From positions 1,302,001 to 1,366,000 of the forward strand of contig JAQSEB010000142.1 in NCBI GenBank assembly GCA_030063045.1: DNA of 64,000 nt, written 5' to 3'. A program made the position numbers and the translations under genes. Below the pieces are notes generated by a model that had not been told where the DNA came from, did not search any database, and saw only the letters and a program-made list of their open reading frames with translations. The stretch comes from Pratylenchus scribneri (taxonomy: Eukaryota > Nematoda > Chromadorea > Rhabditida > Pratylenchidae). Each line of letters opens with the position of its first letter. Within the stretch, counting starts at the first letter, position 1. This document shows positions 28,166-37,081 of the stretch, piece after piece.

Positions 28166-28710
28166 TCTAATGGTTGGCTGAAGCCAACATATAGTCCTTT
28201 CTAACTTCCATAAATGGTCATTTTAATAATTTTTATTAAATTTTTAATATTCCAAAAAATCAATTTTCCTTTAATCATCCCTCCATTCATCCTCATCCTC
28301 AACGGCTCTCCCCTTCCCTTCCTATCCACTTCCTCCTATCCAATCAATTATTTCGTAATCATCCCTCCCCACCCTATTCTTCTCCCATCCTCCCCAAAAA
28401 GATCTAACTAAAAGATCTAAACAAATATCCATTGACTATATCTCAAAATCTCTAAGAAATCTCTCCCCAAATCTAAGTGTTGACTAAAGCCAACATCTAA
28501 GGCCTACTTTTTAATTCCTTATATGGATTTTAATATTTTTTAATAAAATTTTAATTTTCCAAAAAAATCAATTTTCCCTTAATCATCCCTCCATTCATCC
28601 CCAGTCTCCCCATCCTCATCGGCTCTCCCCTTCCCCTCCTATCCACTTCCTCCTCTTCAATCAATTATTTCGAAATCATGCCTCCCCACCCCATTCTTCT
28701 CCCTTCCTCC
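28095..28710. repeat. 306-bp tandem duplication in the Polinton left end
   Basis: GATCTAACTAAAAGATCTAA starts at 28095 and again at 28401. Each copy continues into the same C-rich stretch (CATCCCTCC, GGCTCTCCCCTTCCC). The inner part of copy 2 (AAGGCCTACTTTTTAATTCC) matches the right terminal repeat better than copy 1 does, so the left end appears to have gained an extra, more diverged copy. No gene is called in this C-rich region; the 65-codon ORF at 28,214 is low-complexity. Confidence 0.8.
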
Positions 28711-29136
28711 CCACAAAAAAAAACAAAAAGGAAACTGGGACCATCTTAATTTTATTTCATAATTTTCCTTATCAAAAATTTCGTTCATTAAAAATCTTCC
28801 CTCTTCCCAATTTACATAATTTCGTTACCCCTTCCCAAAATTTATTAACTTAATTTTTCAGCCAAAAATCAAATTTATTTTTTTTTAAAAAAGTCCTCGA
28901 GGAAAATGTATGGAAAGAAGAGACGCCAAAAGGGTCAAAATGAATATTACTTTATTTGGTGATCATTTTTTGTTGACCATTTTTGTTGAATTTGATTTTC
29001 CTATTTTAATCAATATTTGATTTTTTATATTATTTTATTCATTTATATTTTTATTCAATAAAAACATTTTTCATTATTTTTTATGGGAAGCATACCGGAA
29101 GGCATTTCTATTACACCCCCTTGGATAGTTCGGGAG
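28711..29136. other. Polinton left leader, no gene seen
   Basis: AT-rich sequence between the terminal region and the first promoter. No ORF with recognisable content was found. Confidence 0.5.
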
Positions 29137-29144
29137 TATATAAG
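29137..29144 (+). promoter_or_regulatory. TATATAAG promoter motif, first gene
   Basis: GGAGTATATAAGTAGACA lies 42 bp upstream of the ATG at 29179. The same TATATAAGTA core precedes the penton-like gene (33,678) and the membrane-protein gene (38,458). Confidence 0.65.
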
Positions 29145-29178
29145 TAGACAGAAATTCATCATTTGTCATTCGAAAAAA

Positions 29179-29763
29179 ATGTCAGAATTCAAACTAGAAA
29201 TTCTTCCATCTGAATTGAAAATCTCCAGTTCCAGATTGGACTCCCCTTCCACGTTCCCCTTTGAACATAAACCAAAGTCGAAGATTTTTTACATTGACTT
29301 TTTGTTGATAAAGGAGGGAATATCCCTGTACTGTAACCGATTGAGGGGTACAAATTTTATCCAATTTGTCCGTACATATGATCTGCCCCAAAAGTGCATC
29401 TTTCGATTGGTCAATGGGGAGCAGGATTATACGATAACTATAAACTCGGAAACTCCCACCCGTTACTTTTTAAAATTGAAGAGGGACGCCAAAGGAATAA
29501 TCCAAAAGATTGAACATGGAAAGCTGCTCCCTATCAAGGAACGAAAAGCGACAACGGATAAGAAGAACCAGAGGCTCCACACAATGATCAAAACAGTACT
29601 GGCTTTTTTAGACTTAATCGTAGACGACAAACAGGCCGTTGAACATTTCAAGGATAATTTCAAAAATCAAGGTGGCCCCGAATTTGAACAGTTTTTGGAT
29701 CTCCTTTCAATGGGAACGTCATTTATCAGTCAAGAGCAAAGGGAACTATACGAAAAAAACTAG
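29179..29763 (+). CDS. Polinton protein of unknown function, amber-terminated
   Basis: 194 aa from the ATG at 29179, chosen because the TATA box at 29137 would place transcription start downstream of the earlier ATG at 29083. No domain is recognised. The N-terminal half is beta-rich (KIFYIDFLLI, ISLYCN, YTITINSETPTRYFLKLK). The C-terminal part is helical with charged residues and ends at TAG. The same frame stays open for 65 more codons beyond that stop, reading as a natural continuation. It is the first gene of the plus-strand virion module, upstream of the packaging ATPase, so a structural or assembly role is possible but unproven. Confidence 0.6.
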   Translation: MSEFKLEILPSELKISSSRLDSPSTFPFEHKPKSKIFYIDFLLIKEGISLYCNRLRGTNFIQFVRTYDLPQKCIFRLVNGEQDYTITINSETPTRYFLKLKRDAKGIIQKIEHGKLLPIKERKATTDKKNQRLHTMIKTVLAFLDLIVDDKQAVEHFKDNFKNQGGPEFEQFLDLLSMGTSFISQEQRELYEKN

Positions 29764-29958
29764 GAAGCGGTGCAACAACGGGGAGTAGCGAATGAATCCA
29801 TTAAAGCTCTTTTGGAAACGATTTCGGCAGTGGCAACCTTCATCGAATTTTTGATTCCATCCCCAGAGAAGCCAATGAGTCCGATAAAAGAAGAAAAAGA
29901 ACCAAAGATTGAACCAACGGAAGAGGAAACCATGATCGAACCGTCGGCGGATATTTAA
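29764..29958 (+). other. In-frame extension past an amber stop
   Basis: After TAG at 29761-29763 the frame runs on for 65 codons: a helical segment (ESIKALLETISAVATFIEFL) and then an acidic Pro/Glu tail ending TAA. It has no good start of its own. Three explanations fit: a nonsense mutation, stop readthrough, or a base error. Confidence 0.5.
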
Positions 29959-29990
29959 ATGATCGATAGAGTGATATTCTTTTAATCATA

Positions 29991-30644
29991 ATGGAAATTT
30001 CCACATTCTCAGATAAAGATTTAAAATTTAAATCCCCATTTGGTATGATAATATCAGGGCCTAGTTCTTCGGGAAAAAGTACCCTTCTCCTGAGATTTAT
30101 TGCCGAAGCCCATTCCCTAATTACTCCCCCACCCAAATCCATGCTATATTGTTTTGGAGAAATGAGCACCATTATACCGGATCTCCAAAAAATTGGCATT
30201 CCCGTTTATAGCGGGGTACCTCCCGAAGAATTGATTAAACGCCAAGAGAAGCCACTACTTCTAATCCTGGATGATTTATTATTGAGTATATCAGAGGATT
30301 ATTTGTCAAAACTATTTACCGCCAAGAGTCATCATCAGAATTTCGCCGTTGTCTTTGTAACCCAAAATTTGTTTGAGAAAAAGATTAAAGTAGCCCGACA
30401 AAATGCTCAATACTTAATCCTAATGAGATCCCCAAATTCTGCATTGTCCATAAGGAACATTGGAGTCCAACTATTTCCACGTCAATTGGATTTCTTTTTG
30501 GATGCCTACAAACAGGCAACGAATGAACCCTATGGTTATTTGGTTGTCGATATGCATGCCGCCTCGGATCCACTTCTCCGCCTACGGACAAATCTATTTA
30601 AAGATGATGAATTACCATCCATCTTCATACCAAAAAATGTCTAA
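29991..30644 (+). CDS. Genome-packaging ATPase (A32/FtsK-HerA type)
   Basis: 217 aa. The Walker A motif GPSSSGKST is at residues 23-31. The Walker B motif LLLILDD (residues 89-95) ends in two Asp residues. A following beta strand and sensor-like VFVTQN lies near residue 120. This is the short Polinton packaging ATPase, which is inferred to drive DNA into the capsid. The reading frame is intact. Its last codons overlap the start of the next gene by 8 nt, suggesting coordinated expression. Confidence 0.92.
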   Translation: MEISTFSDKDLKFKSPFGMIISGPSSSGKSTLLLRFIAEAHSLITPPPKSMLYCFGEMSTIIPDLQKIGIPVYSGVPPEELIKRQEKPLLLILDDLLLSISEDYLSKLFTAKSHHQNFAVVFVTQNLFEKKIKVARQNAQYLILMRSPNSALSIRNIGVQLFPRQLDFFLDAYKQATNEPYGYLVVDMHAASDPLLRLRTNLFKDDELPSIFIPKNV

Positions 30645-30996
30645 AATCCTTGAATTTATTGTCGAGAATAAAAACTTTTTACAACTATTAGCCAAGACAA
30701 GATCGGAAAAGAAACTACGTAAACTATTAAAAAATGCCTCCTCCCCACAATTGCTTGCATTGGTGGAATTTTGTTTGAATATTTTGAATAGCCGTTTTTC
30801 CCTGACTACATGCCAGAAGAAACGAATGTCCCCATATGCTGATTATATCCGTAAAATGAGTAGACTGAAAACGGAAAAGGGTGCAAGAAGATTTATTGTC
30901 CAAAAGGGTACCGGTGCAGGACCTGCCTTCTTTACGGCATTGCTTACTCCCCTACTAATCGAAATTGCCAAGGCGGCTATAAAAAGAGATGAATGA
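30637..30996 (+). CDS. Small conserved Polinton protein
   Basis: 119 aa from the ATG at 30637, inside the end of the ATPase gene. A helical N-terminus (LLKNASSPQLLALVEFCLNI) is followed by a CQKKRMSPYADYIRKM segment, a basic stretch, and a hydrophobic C-terminus (AGPAFFTALLTPLLIEIA) that could insert in a membrane. Polintons commonly carry a protein of this size and layout (helices, a CQK(K/R) motif, Lys/Arg-rich linker, hydrophobic Gly/Ala end) next to the ATPase. Its function is not known; a minor virion component is plausible. Confidence 0.65.
   Translation: MSKILEFIVENKNFLQLLAKTRSEKKLRKLLKNASSPQLLALVEFCLNILNSRFSLTTCQKKRMSPYADYIRKMSRLKTEKGARRFIVQKGTGAGPAFFTALLTPLLIEIAKAAIKRDE
30978..30986 (+). 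promoter_or_regulatory. TATAAAAAG motif upstream of the basic protein gene
   Basis: It lies inside the 3' end of the preceding gene, about 45 bp before the ATG at 31031. Spacing fits a TATA box. Confidence 0.4.
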
Positions 30997-31030
30997 GAGA
31001 TAATTTCACATATACTATTGTATTTTTCCA

Positions 31031-32524
31031 ATGGCAAATAAATTGATTATTATTCCGGAACAAATTTATCGTGGTCTTACTTCGGTCCGTGATACCGGCG
31101 ATGATAGTTTAGACTATACCCGAAGACAAATTGAAAAGATTAAGAATGAGAAAATCGATCCATCCAGAAAAAATGTAAAATATAACCAAGAATTAAGAAG
31201 ATATTTATCAATTAAAAATGAAAAGGAGAATAAGCCAATCAGAGTAGAGGTGACCAAAGGAGTCAAAATGGTGATGAAAAAAGGGGATGAGGAAGAAGAG
31301 GTAATAATTCCACCGGATGAGCCGGATACGTTACCAGCAAAGAAAAGTAGACCCGAAATGTCCAGAAAACCAAATAGACCTAATCTAACCCGAGCCAAAT
31401 TGATTAGTCCAGATAAGAAGAGAGGACCAGGTAGAGCCCGGAGTCCGCCAATACCTGCTGAACCGATTGAGCCACACGCTCTCCCCCCAAACCCGGATGA
31501 AATTTTTGTACCAGGATTGGATGAGGATCGGCCGTCTACATCTATAGTAACCCAGCCCCCTACACTAGCCCAGCCCCCTTCAATTGAAATGTCATCCTTT
31601 CCTCCAAAAATATGGGGCGGACCATTTCGATCAAAAGGTGCTTCCAACCTGCGTTCGCCAGCAGCAGGCCGGAATAAGCGAATACAGAAGAAGCCTTATC
31701 CAAAGAAAAAACCAAAGGCAATTGCAGAAGATGATGAGCCCCAGTCACGTCCTATAATCGAAGAATTGGTAGACGACTCGACACTTCCAGAAATAATGCC
31801 TCCCCAATCAAAATTGGCAATCGCTCCCCAACCCGAACGACCAATGGAATTGGATTTCCCACTAGTCGATCGACCCAACTATCGTAAGAAAGGATATGAT
31901 CCGGACCTATTGGAATTTTTGACACCCGGAGTGAGATATGAAAGATTGAAAAGAAGAGCAACGGATGTTGACGAATACCCGGGGAGTAAGAAAGCCAGAT
32001 TCCACGATCCAATATTGGCTTTACCAACCCCACCACCAAGGAGAGGACCAAAGAGAAAGCTATTGGATGTGCCCGAATCGAGCAAGAAACAAAAATTCGC
32101 CCTACCATCCAGTGTCAAAAAGGCGATCAAAGGCAAAAGGCGACATTCCAATTTGCGTTCACCAGCAGCAAATAGGAAGAAGGCAATCAAAGGAAAACCT
32201 CCAATAAAAGCCATCCTAGACAAATTCCCGATAAGTGCAATCGAAGACAAACCCGGATTAAAGGCAATCGAAGACAAACCACCATTATTAGCGATAATGC
32301 CACCACCAAGAAAAGGAACGAAAAGAAAACAAGTAGATGAAGGGTATACGGTAGCAAAGAAGATAAAATGGGCGGAGAGAAAGCCAACCATAATCGATAC
32401 ATTGAAATGGGCGGAGAGAAAGCCAACCAGAATCGATACATTGAAATGGGCACAGAGAAAACCCACAAAATTCGATACAAAGAAATGGGCCAGTCGAAAA
32501 CCCGCACTTAGAGAATTGTTGTAA
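31031..32524 (+). CDS. Basic, proline-rich repeat protein (virion core candidate)
   Basis: 497 aa, strongly basic and low in hydrophobic residues. Repeats are clear: NLRSPAAGRNKR and NLRSPAANRKK; three AIEDKP/AILDK-type units near residue 400; two PPPRRGPKRK/PPPRKGTKRK units; and at the C-terminus four tandem copies of KWA(E/Q/S)RKPT. The central part is acidic/proline-rich. No enzyme domain is seen. Position in the virion module and composition suggest a DNA-condensing core protein, analogous in role to adenovirus core proteins; this is inference only. Confidence 0.6.
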   Translation: MANKLIIIPEQIYRGLTSVRDTGDDSLDYTRRQIEKIKNEKIDPSRKNVKYNQELRRYLSIKNEKENKPIRVEVTKGVKMVMKKGDEEEEVIIPPDEPDTLPAKKSRPEMSRKPNRPNLTRAKLISPDKKRGPGRARSPPIPAEPIEPHALPPNPDEIFVPGLDEDRPSTSIVTQPPTLAQPPSIEMSSFPPKIWGGPFRSKGASNLRSPAAGRNKRIQKKPYPKKKPKAIAEDDEPQSRPIIEELVDDSTLPEIMPPQSKLAIAPQPERPMELDFPLVDRPNYRKKGYDPDLLEFLTPGVRYERLKRRATDVDEYPGSKKARFHDPILALPTPPPRRGPKRKLLDVPESSKKQKFALPSSVKKAIKGKRRHSNLRSPAANRKKAIKGKPPIKAILDKFPISAIEDKPGLKAIEDKPPLLAIMPPPRKGTKRKQVDEGYTVAKKIKWAERKPTIIDTLKWAERKPTRIDTLKWAQRKPTKFDTKKWASRKPALRELL

Positions 32525-32570
32525 AATGTTTATTTAAACTCGATAAATTTTATCACAATCTATTCTAAAT

Positions 32571-33650
32571 ATGGAAGAAAAATTGTCCGAAATCTATAAT
32601 GATCCCACAAATCCAGCCGGCTTTGCCGGTGTCAAACCCTTACTAGAGGCGGCCAAGAAAAAGGATGGAAAAATTAATAAAAAGGACGTAGACCATTTTC
32701 TACAGGGCCACCGTACCTATACCCTACATCGTCCCCGTAGAGTACATTTCAAAAGGGCAAAGACCGTAGCCTCTGGGTATATGACTGATGTACAAGTAGA
32801 TTTGGCTGACATGAAGTCCCTATCCCGTACTAATAAAGGTTACAAATACATTCTAGTGGGGATTGATGTCCTATCTAAACGACTTTTTGCTAACCCTGTA
32901 AAAACCAAAAAAGCCGATGATATGTTGGAAGCATTTAAAAAATTACTCGAACAAATGCCCAAAAATCCATGGCGAATATATTCGGATCTGGGAACGGAAT
33001 TTTGTAATGGAACATTGTCAAAATTCTTCGAAAGTGAACAAATACAAAAGTTGAAGGCCAGCTCCCCATACCAAAAAGCCTCACTTACTGAACGAGCCAT
33101 ACGGAACATGAAACAACGACTCTACAGATACATGGGACATAAATCAAAGGCTATATGGATAGATGTTTTACCTCAAATTGTAGATGCCATAAATCATTCA
33201 AAGAGTCGAACCCATGGAATGAGGCCAGTGGATGTTACCCCCGAAAATGCCCAGCAAGTATGGGAAAAGTTGTATGGAGGAGAATACGATATATCGAAAA
33301 AGACGGTGCCAAAATTTAAGGAAGGCGATTTTGTACGAATGAGTCGAGGAAAAGGGAAATTCGAAAAGAGCTATACTCAAAATTGGGATGATGAAATACT
33401 CGAGATTGACGAGGTGAAGAGACAAGGAAAACCGATACAATACAAAGTCAAGGATGAAAAGGGAGAAAAATTCAAAGGTAATTTTTACGGTGAAGAACTG
33501 GCCAAAGTGAGGAAGGAAGCCGACACAGAATATAAGATCGAGAAGGTGTTAAGAAAGAAGACATTATCAGATGGAACAAAACAAATATTAGTTCGATTTA
33601 AAGGATATCCTAATGAAACATATTGGATTAATGAAATTAATATGGCTTGA
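32571..33650 (+). CDS. Polinton integrase with C-terminal chromodomain
   Basis: 359 aa retroviral-type (RVE) integrase. Catalytic triad: D77 (VQVDLAD), D139 (IYSDLGTEFCN) and E174 (SLTERAIRNMKQ), with exactly 35 residues between the second and third, the DD35E spacing. An SH3-like segment follows (FKEGDFVRMSRGKGKFEK, residues about 245-265). The last 42 residues form a chromodomain (YKIEKVLRKK, ILVRFKGYPNETYW) that stops before the usual C-terminal helix. It would cut and join element ends, consistent with the 6-bp duplication at the termini. The chromodomain may steer insertion toward methylated histones. The frame is intact. Confidence 0.93.
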   Translation: MEEKLSEIYNDPTNPAGFAGVKPLLEAAKKKDGKINKKDVDHFLQGHRTYTLHRPRRVHFKRAKTVASGYMTDVQVDLADMKSLSRTNKGYKYILVGIDVLSKRLFANPVKTKKADDMLEAFKKLLEQMPKNPWRIYSDLGTEFCNGTLSKFFESEQIQKLKASSPYQKASLTERAIRNMKQRLYRYMGHKSKAIWIDVLPQIVDAINHSKSRTHGMRPVDVTPENAQQVWEKLYGGEYDISKKTVPKFKEGDFVRMSRGKGKFEKSYTQNWDDEILEIDEVKRQGKPIQYKVKDEKGEKFKGNFYGEELAKVRKEADTEYKIEKVLRKKTLSDGTKQILVRFKGYPNETYWINEINMA

Positions 33651-33677
33651 ATAAAAATGTTTACATAGACTCGACAC

Positions 33678-33685
33678 TATATAAG
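33678..33685 (+). promoter_or_regulatory. TATATAAG promoter of the penton-like gene
   Basis: GACACTATATAAGTATTCGA lies 30 bp upstream of the ATG at 33715 and closely matches the motifs at 29137 and 38458. Confidence 0.65.
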
Positions 33686-33714
33686 TATTCGAGAATCGGG
33701 GATCCGCAAAGAAA

Positions 33715-36375
33715 ATGTCAAACACAATAATTGTTCATTTACCTAGTAACTCACCGGATTATCCGGATAATCGTCCAAACAAATTCAGGGTGCATTTGGG
33801 TCGTACACTTCATTTCCCTGGAGACTGGGTATGCGGTCTCCATAGTATTCTATATCCCTATACTTGGCCTACACTCGGAACGCTGGAAGACCAATATATT
33901 CGGATTCATTATGATGATGATAAAGTTTTACAATTGGATGTGGAAAAAGGGTCTCATGCAAAGATTGAACAACTAGTCGATTTTCTAGAGGCTACGATTA
34001 CCGAGAATAAGAAGAAAATGATAGATATACTAGAAAATTCTCCATCTCCATCCAAAAGACAAAAGAGGGATGTGAAGCAAAGTACGGGATCTGATTCCCC
34101 AAAAGAGTATCCTGAACCAGAAGGATATGTAACTCCACCTCGAAGAAGTTCCGACTCCTCAAAAGAAGACAATATTGAACCAGAAGGATACGTTACTCCA
34201 CCCCCTGGAGCTAAAGAGGCCAAAAAAGAAAAGGATGATTCTAAACCACCTACTACGACCGTAGCTACAACTAGACCCCAAAATACAACCACAGCTACCA
34301 CTATGGCTCCCACCACGACTGTAGCCACAACTAGAGCCACTACTACAACTACGACTACCACTATGGCTCCCACTACAACCGCAGCCACTACCAGACCCCA
34401 AAATACAAACACTATTACCACTATGGCTCCTTCGACTACGGTAGCTATAACTAGATCCCCAAATACAACCACAACTACCACTATGGCTCCTACGACAACT
34501 GCATCTAAAACTAAAGCCTCTAATACGACCACGATTACAACTCAAGCTCCCACTACGACCGCGGCTACAACCAGATCCCCAAATACAACCACGACTACCA
34601 CTATAGCTCCATCCACGACCACGGCTACAACTGTGACTCCATCCACGAACACGGCTACAACTAGAGCTCCCAATACGACCGCGACTACTACTATGGCTCC
34701 TAGCACTACCGCGGCTACGACTAAATCTCCAAATTCGACTACGAGTACCACTATAGCTCCCACTACGACTGCGGCTACAACTAGAGCCACTACTACAACA
34801 ACGGTCACAACTACCACTCAACCTCCCACTACGACCGCGGTCACAACTAGAGCCAATACTACGACCACAATCACCACCCAGGCCCCTATAACGACCACAA
34901 CTAAAGCAACAACTACAATCATGACTACGTCTCTCGCTCCTCAAAATCCCAAGCCTTCTGAGTTGCCGGAAGAGAAAAAACCATCAACCGGAATTAATCG
35001 ATTCACAGAAGCATTTCAGGAGTCTGGAGAAAAGGAGGGGGAGCAAACCCAAAAAGAAGAAACAAAACCTAAAGAAGAAGAAAAATCTTCGTCTGGGATT
35101 AATCGATTTACAGAGGCATTTCAGGAGTCTGGAGAAAAGGAGGGGGAGCAAACCCAAAAAGAAGAAACAAAATCTAAAGAAGAAGAAGAAAAATCTTCGT
35201 TTGGGATTAATCGATTTACAGAGGCATTTACGGGATCGGAAGAAAAGGAGCAAGCCCAAAAAGAAGAAACAAAATCTAAAAAAGAAGAAAAATCTTCGTT
35301 TGGGATTAACCGATTTACAGAGGCATTTACGGGATCGCAAGAAAAGGAGCAAAAACAAAAAGAAGAAACAAAACTTAAAGAGGGAAAATCATCGACTGGA
35401 ATTAACAGATTCATAGATACATTTACGGGATCTGAAGAAAAGGAAGTGGTCTCCAAACAAGAACCGACGGCACCAGCATCATGGGGAATTAATAGATTCA
35501 AACAGGCATTTTCAATCAATACCTATGAGAGAGAATCCTCCCCGAAAGAGGAAACAGAAATACAACCTACCATCCAACCTTCTGGGATAAATCGTTTTAA
35601 ACAGGCGTTTACGACTATTACATCCCCTCCCGAAACCGAAGATGAAGAAAAAGAAAAGAAGCTAACAGGGATCGACAGGTTCGTAGAACCGTTTAAATCA
35701 AAAACGGTAGATAAAGAAGAAAAAGATGAAAAAAAATCGGACAAACCCGGAGGACTTGAATTTTTCAGAAAAAGGATGCTGGGGGAAAATGACAAATTAC
35801 TCTCCGATCTACTGTCCGAAATTACGAGCCAACAAAAGGCGGATGAATTGGAGGCATATTTGGTCAAAACATTTGGCTCTATCCAGCAATATGTGAATAT
35901 TGATCGGATCAAAAAGGTGCTGGACTCGATAACATTTCGTTATCATCCAAAGTTTGACCGATTCATTCTCGATTTGGAGGACCCGAACATTAGTCATATA
36001 GAATTATCGGAACAACTAGCATACATGCTTGGCTTCGAATCCCGATACAATATTCGGCATAATCAGATGGCCAAGTATACTGTTGATTTACTTGGAGGAT
36101 TTTCAAGCTTTGCTGTCTATGCCAAAGGGCTTACAGCAAACATGATCATTGGCAATTCACTCAGTTCCCTTTTACGTGTGGTAAGTGTAAGCGGAGCAAG
36201 GCAGGGAGAATATAACGAGAAAATCTACGATTCACCTCTCTTCAGCCATGTATTACCAAGAGAAGTCAGTGAAATTGAAGTGGAAATACAAACGATGGAT
36301 AATAATAGATTGGTCCCATTTCAACATGGAAATGTTATGATTGTATTAATCTTTAAAAAAGTGATAAACTTTTAA
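33715..36375 (+). CDS. Penton-like minor capsid protein with mucin-like and GINRF-repeat insert
   Basis: 886 aa. The N-terminal 100 residues (IIVHLPSNSPDYPDNRPNKF, FPGDWVCGLHSILYPYTW) and the C-terminal 190 (LSEQLAYMLGFES, YTVDLLGGFSSFAVYAKGL, VPFQHGNVMIVLIFKK) are the two halves of the Polinton minor capsid (single-jelly-roll, penton) protein. Between them is an insert of about 590 residues. Residues about 178-407 are almost pure Thr/Ala/Pro with ATTRxPNTTTTTTMAP-type repeats, a mucin-like region likely to be O-glycosylated if exposed to the Golgi. Residues about 420-660 hold eight copies of a GINRF(T/K)xAF motif in highly charged linkers. Such a long insert is unusual for this family, whose members I recall as far shorter. 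Confidence 0.85.
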   Translation: MSNTIIVHLPSNSPDYPDNRPNKFRVHLGRTLHFPGDWVCGLHSILYPYTWPTLGTLEDQYIRIHYDDDKVLQLDVEKGSHAKIEQLVDFLEATITENKKKMIDILENSPSPSKRQKRDVKQSTGSDSPKEYPEPEGYVTPPRRSSDSSKEDNIEPEGYVTPPPGAKEAKKEKDDSKPPTTTVATTRPQNTTTATTMAPTTTVATTRATTTTTTTTMAPTTTAATTRPQNTNTITTMAPSTTVAITRSPNTTTTTTMAPTTTASKTKASNTTTITTQAPTTTAATTRSPNTTTTTTIAPSTTTATTVTPSTNTATTRAPNTTATTTMAPSTTAATTKSPNSTTSTTIAPTTTAATTRATTTTTVTTTTQPPTTTAVTTRANTTTTITTQAPITTTTKATTTIMTTSLAPQNPKPSELPEEKKPSTGINRFTEAFQESGEKEGEQTQKEETKPKEEEKSSSGINRFTEAFQESGEKEGEQTQKEETKSKEEEEKSSFGINRFTEAFTGSEEKEQAQKEETKSKKEEKSSFGINRFTEAFTGSQEKEQKQKEETKLKEGKSSTGINRFIDTFTGSEEKEVVSKQEPTAPASWGINRFKQAFSINTYERESSPKEETEIQPTIQPSGINRFKQAFTTITSPPETEDEEKEKKLTGIDRFVEPFKSKTVDKEEKDEKKSDKPGGLEFFRKRMLGENDKLLSDLLSEITSQQKADELEAYLVKTFGSIQQYVNIDRIKKVLDSITFRYHPKFDRFILDLEDPNISHIELSEQLAYMLGFESRYNIRHNQMAKYTVDLLGGFSSFAVYAKGLTANMIIGNSLSSLLRVVSVSGARQGEYNEKIYDSPLFSHVLPREVSEIEVEIQTMDNNRLVPFQHGNVMIVLIFKKVINF

Positions 36376-36525
36376 TTTTTTTTCAATCCAATTTTTAATC
36401 CCTAAAATCCTAATCCAAAAAATAGGGGTATAATTAAAAATGGGGTTCCTCCCCAATCTAAAAAATAGGGGCTAAGGCTAGGTACAAGGATGGGGAACCC
36501 CTCTTCTTAAACCCCGATGGCTCTC
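36376..36525. other. Intergenic with AAAATAGGGG repeats
   Basis: It contains AAAAAATAGGGG three times in different contexts (about 36,417, 36,461 and a variant between) before the next TATA box. No ORF. Confidence 0.4.
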
Positions 36526-36533
36526 TATAAAAG
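36526..36533 (+). promoter_or_regulatory. TATAAAAG promoter motif
   Basis: CTCTCTATAAAAGACCAT lies about 35 bp upstream of the ATG at 36568. Confidence 0.6.
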
Positions 36534-36567
36534 ACCATAGAGACCACCATAATTGAGTAAACCAAAA

Positions 36568-37074
36568 ATGGTACACGAATTATTTGACACATCCGCAATT
36601 CATTATGACGATTATGATCTACAATCGGGATCGGGATTGGGGGTAGGATTACCAGAATATTATCGTGGAGGATCAGTCTACCAGCGAGGATATGGTATTC
36701 ATACCGGAGCGGGCATTGGCGATATTTTCAAAGGACTATGGCGATTTTTTAGACCTCTACTACAACGAGTCGGAACGACTGTAGGTGAAGAGGCATTGAA
36801 CACTGGTCAAAGGGTATTGGAAAAGCTGAAAGAGGGTAAACCAATAAAAGAGGTCGTCATTGCGGAAGGTAAACACGGAATTGATAACGTACTCGAGCAA
36901 GGCGGACTGCCTAAACAGTTTGGGACGGGGAGAAGACGGCCTCGCAGGTCTATAAAAAGGCAACGAGTCATCGAAACTGTATCCAATCCTCAGAATATTG
37001 TCCCATCGACAATTAACGAACCAATTGTGCATTCGAAAAAACGTCTTAGAGCCGATATATTCGGCTTATATTAA
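36568..37074 (+). CDS. pVI-like minor virion protein
   Basis: 168 aa; the ATG at 36568 is preferred to the upstream TTG in the same frame. The N-terminus is Gly/Tyr-rich (GLPEYYRGGSVYQRGYGIHT). An amphipathic segment follows (GDIFKGLWRFFRPLLQRVG), then helix (GEEALNTGQRVLEKLKEGK) and a basic tail (GRRRPRRSIKRQR). This layout, directly before the major capsid gene, matches the Polinton protein related to adenovirus pVI, whose amphipathic helix disrupts membranes and which is cut by the viral protease. Only 7 nt separate it from the capsid gene. Confidence 0.7.
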   Translation: MVHELFDTSAIHYDDYDLQSGSGLGVGLPEYYRGGSVYQRGYGIHTGAGIGDIFKGLWRFFRPLLQRVGTTVGEEALNTGQRVLEKLKEGKPIKEVVIAEGKHGIDNVLEQGGLPKQFGTGRRRPRRSIKRQRVIETVSNPQNIVPSTINEPIVHSKKRLRADIFGLY

Positions 37075-37081
37075 TTAATAA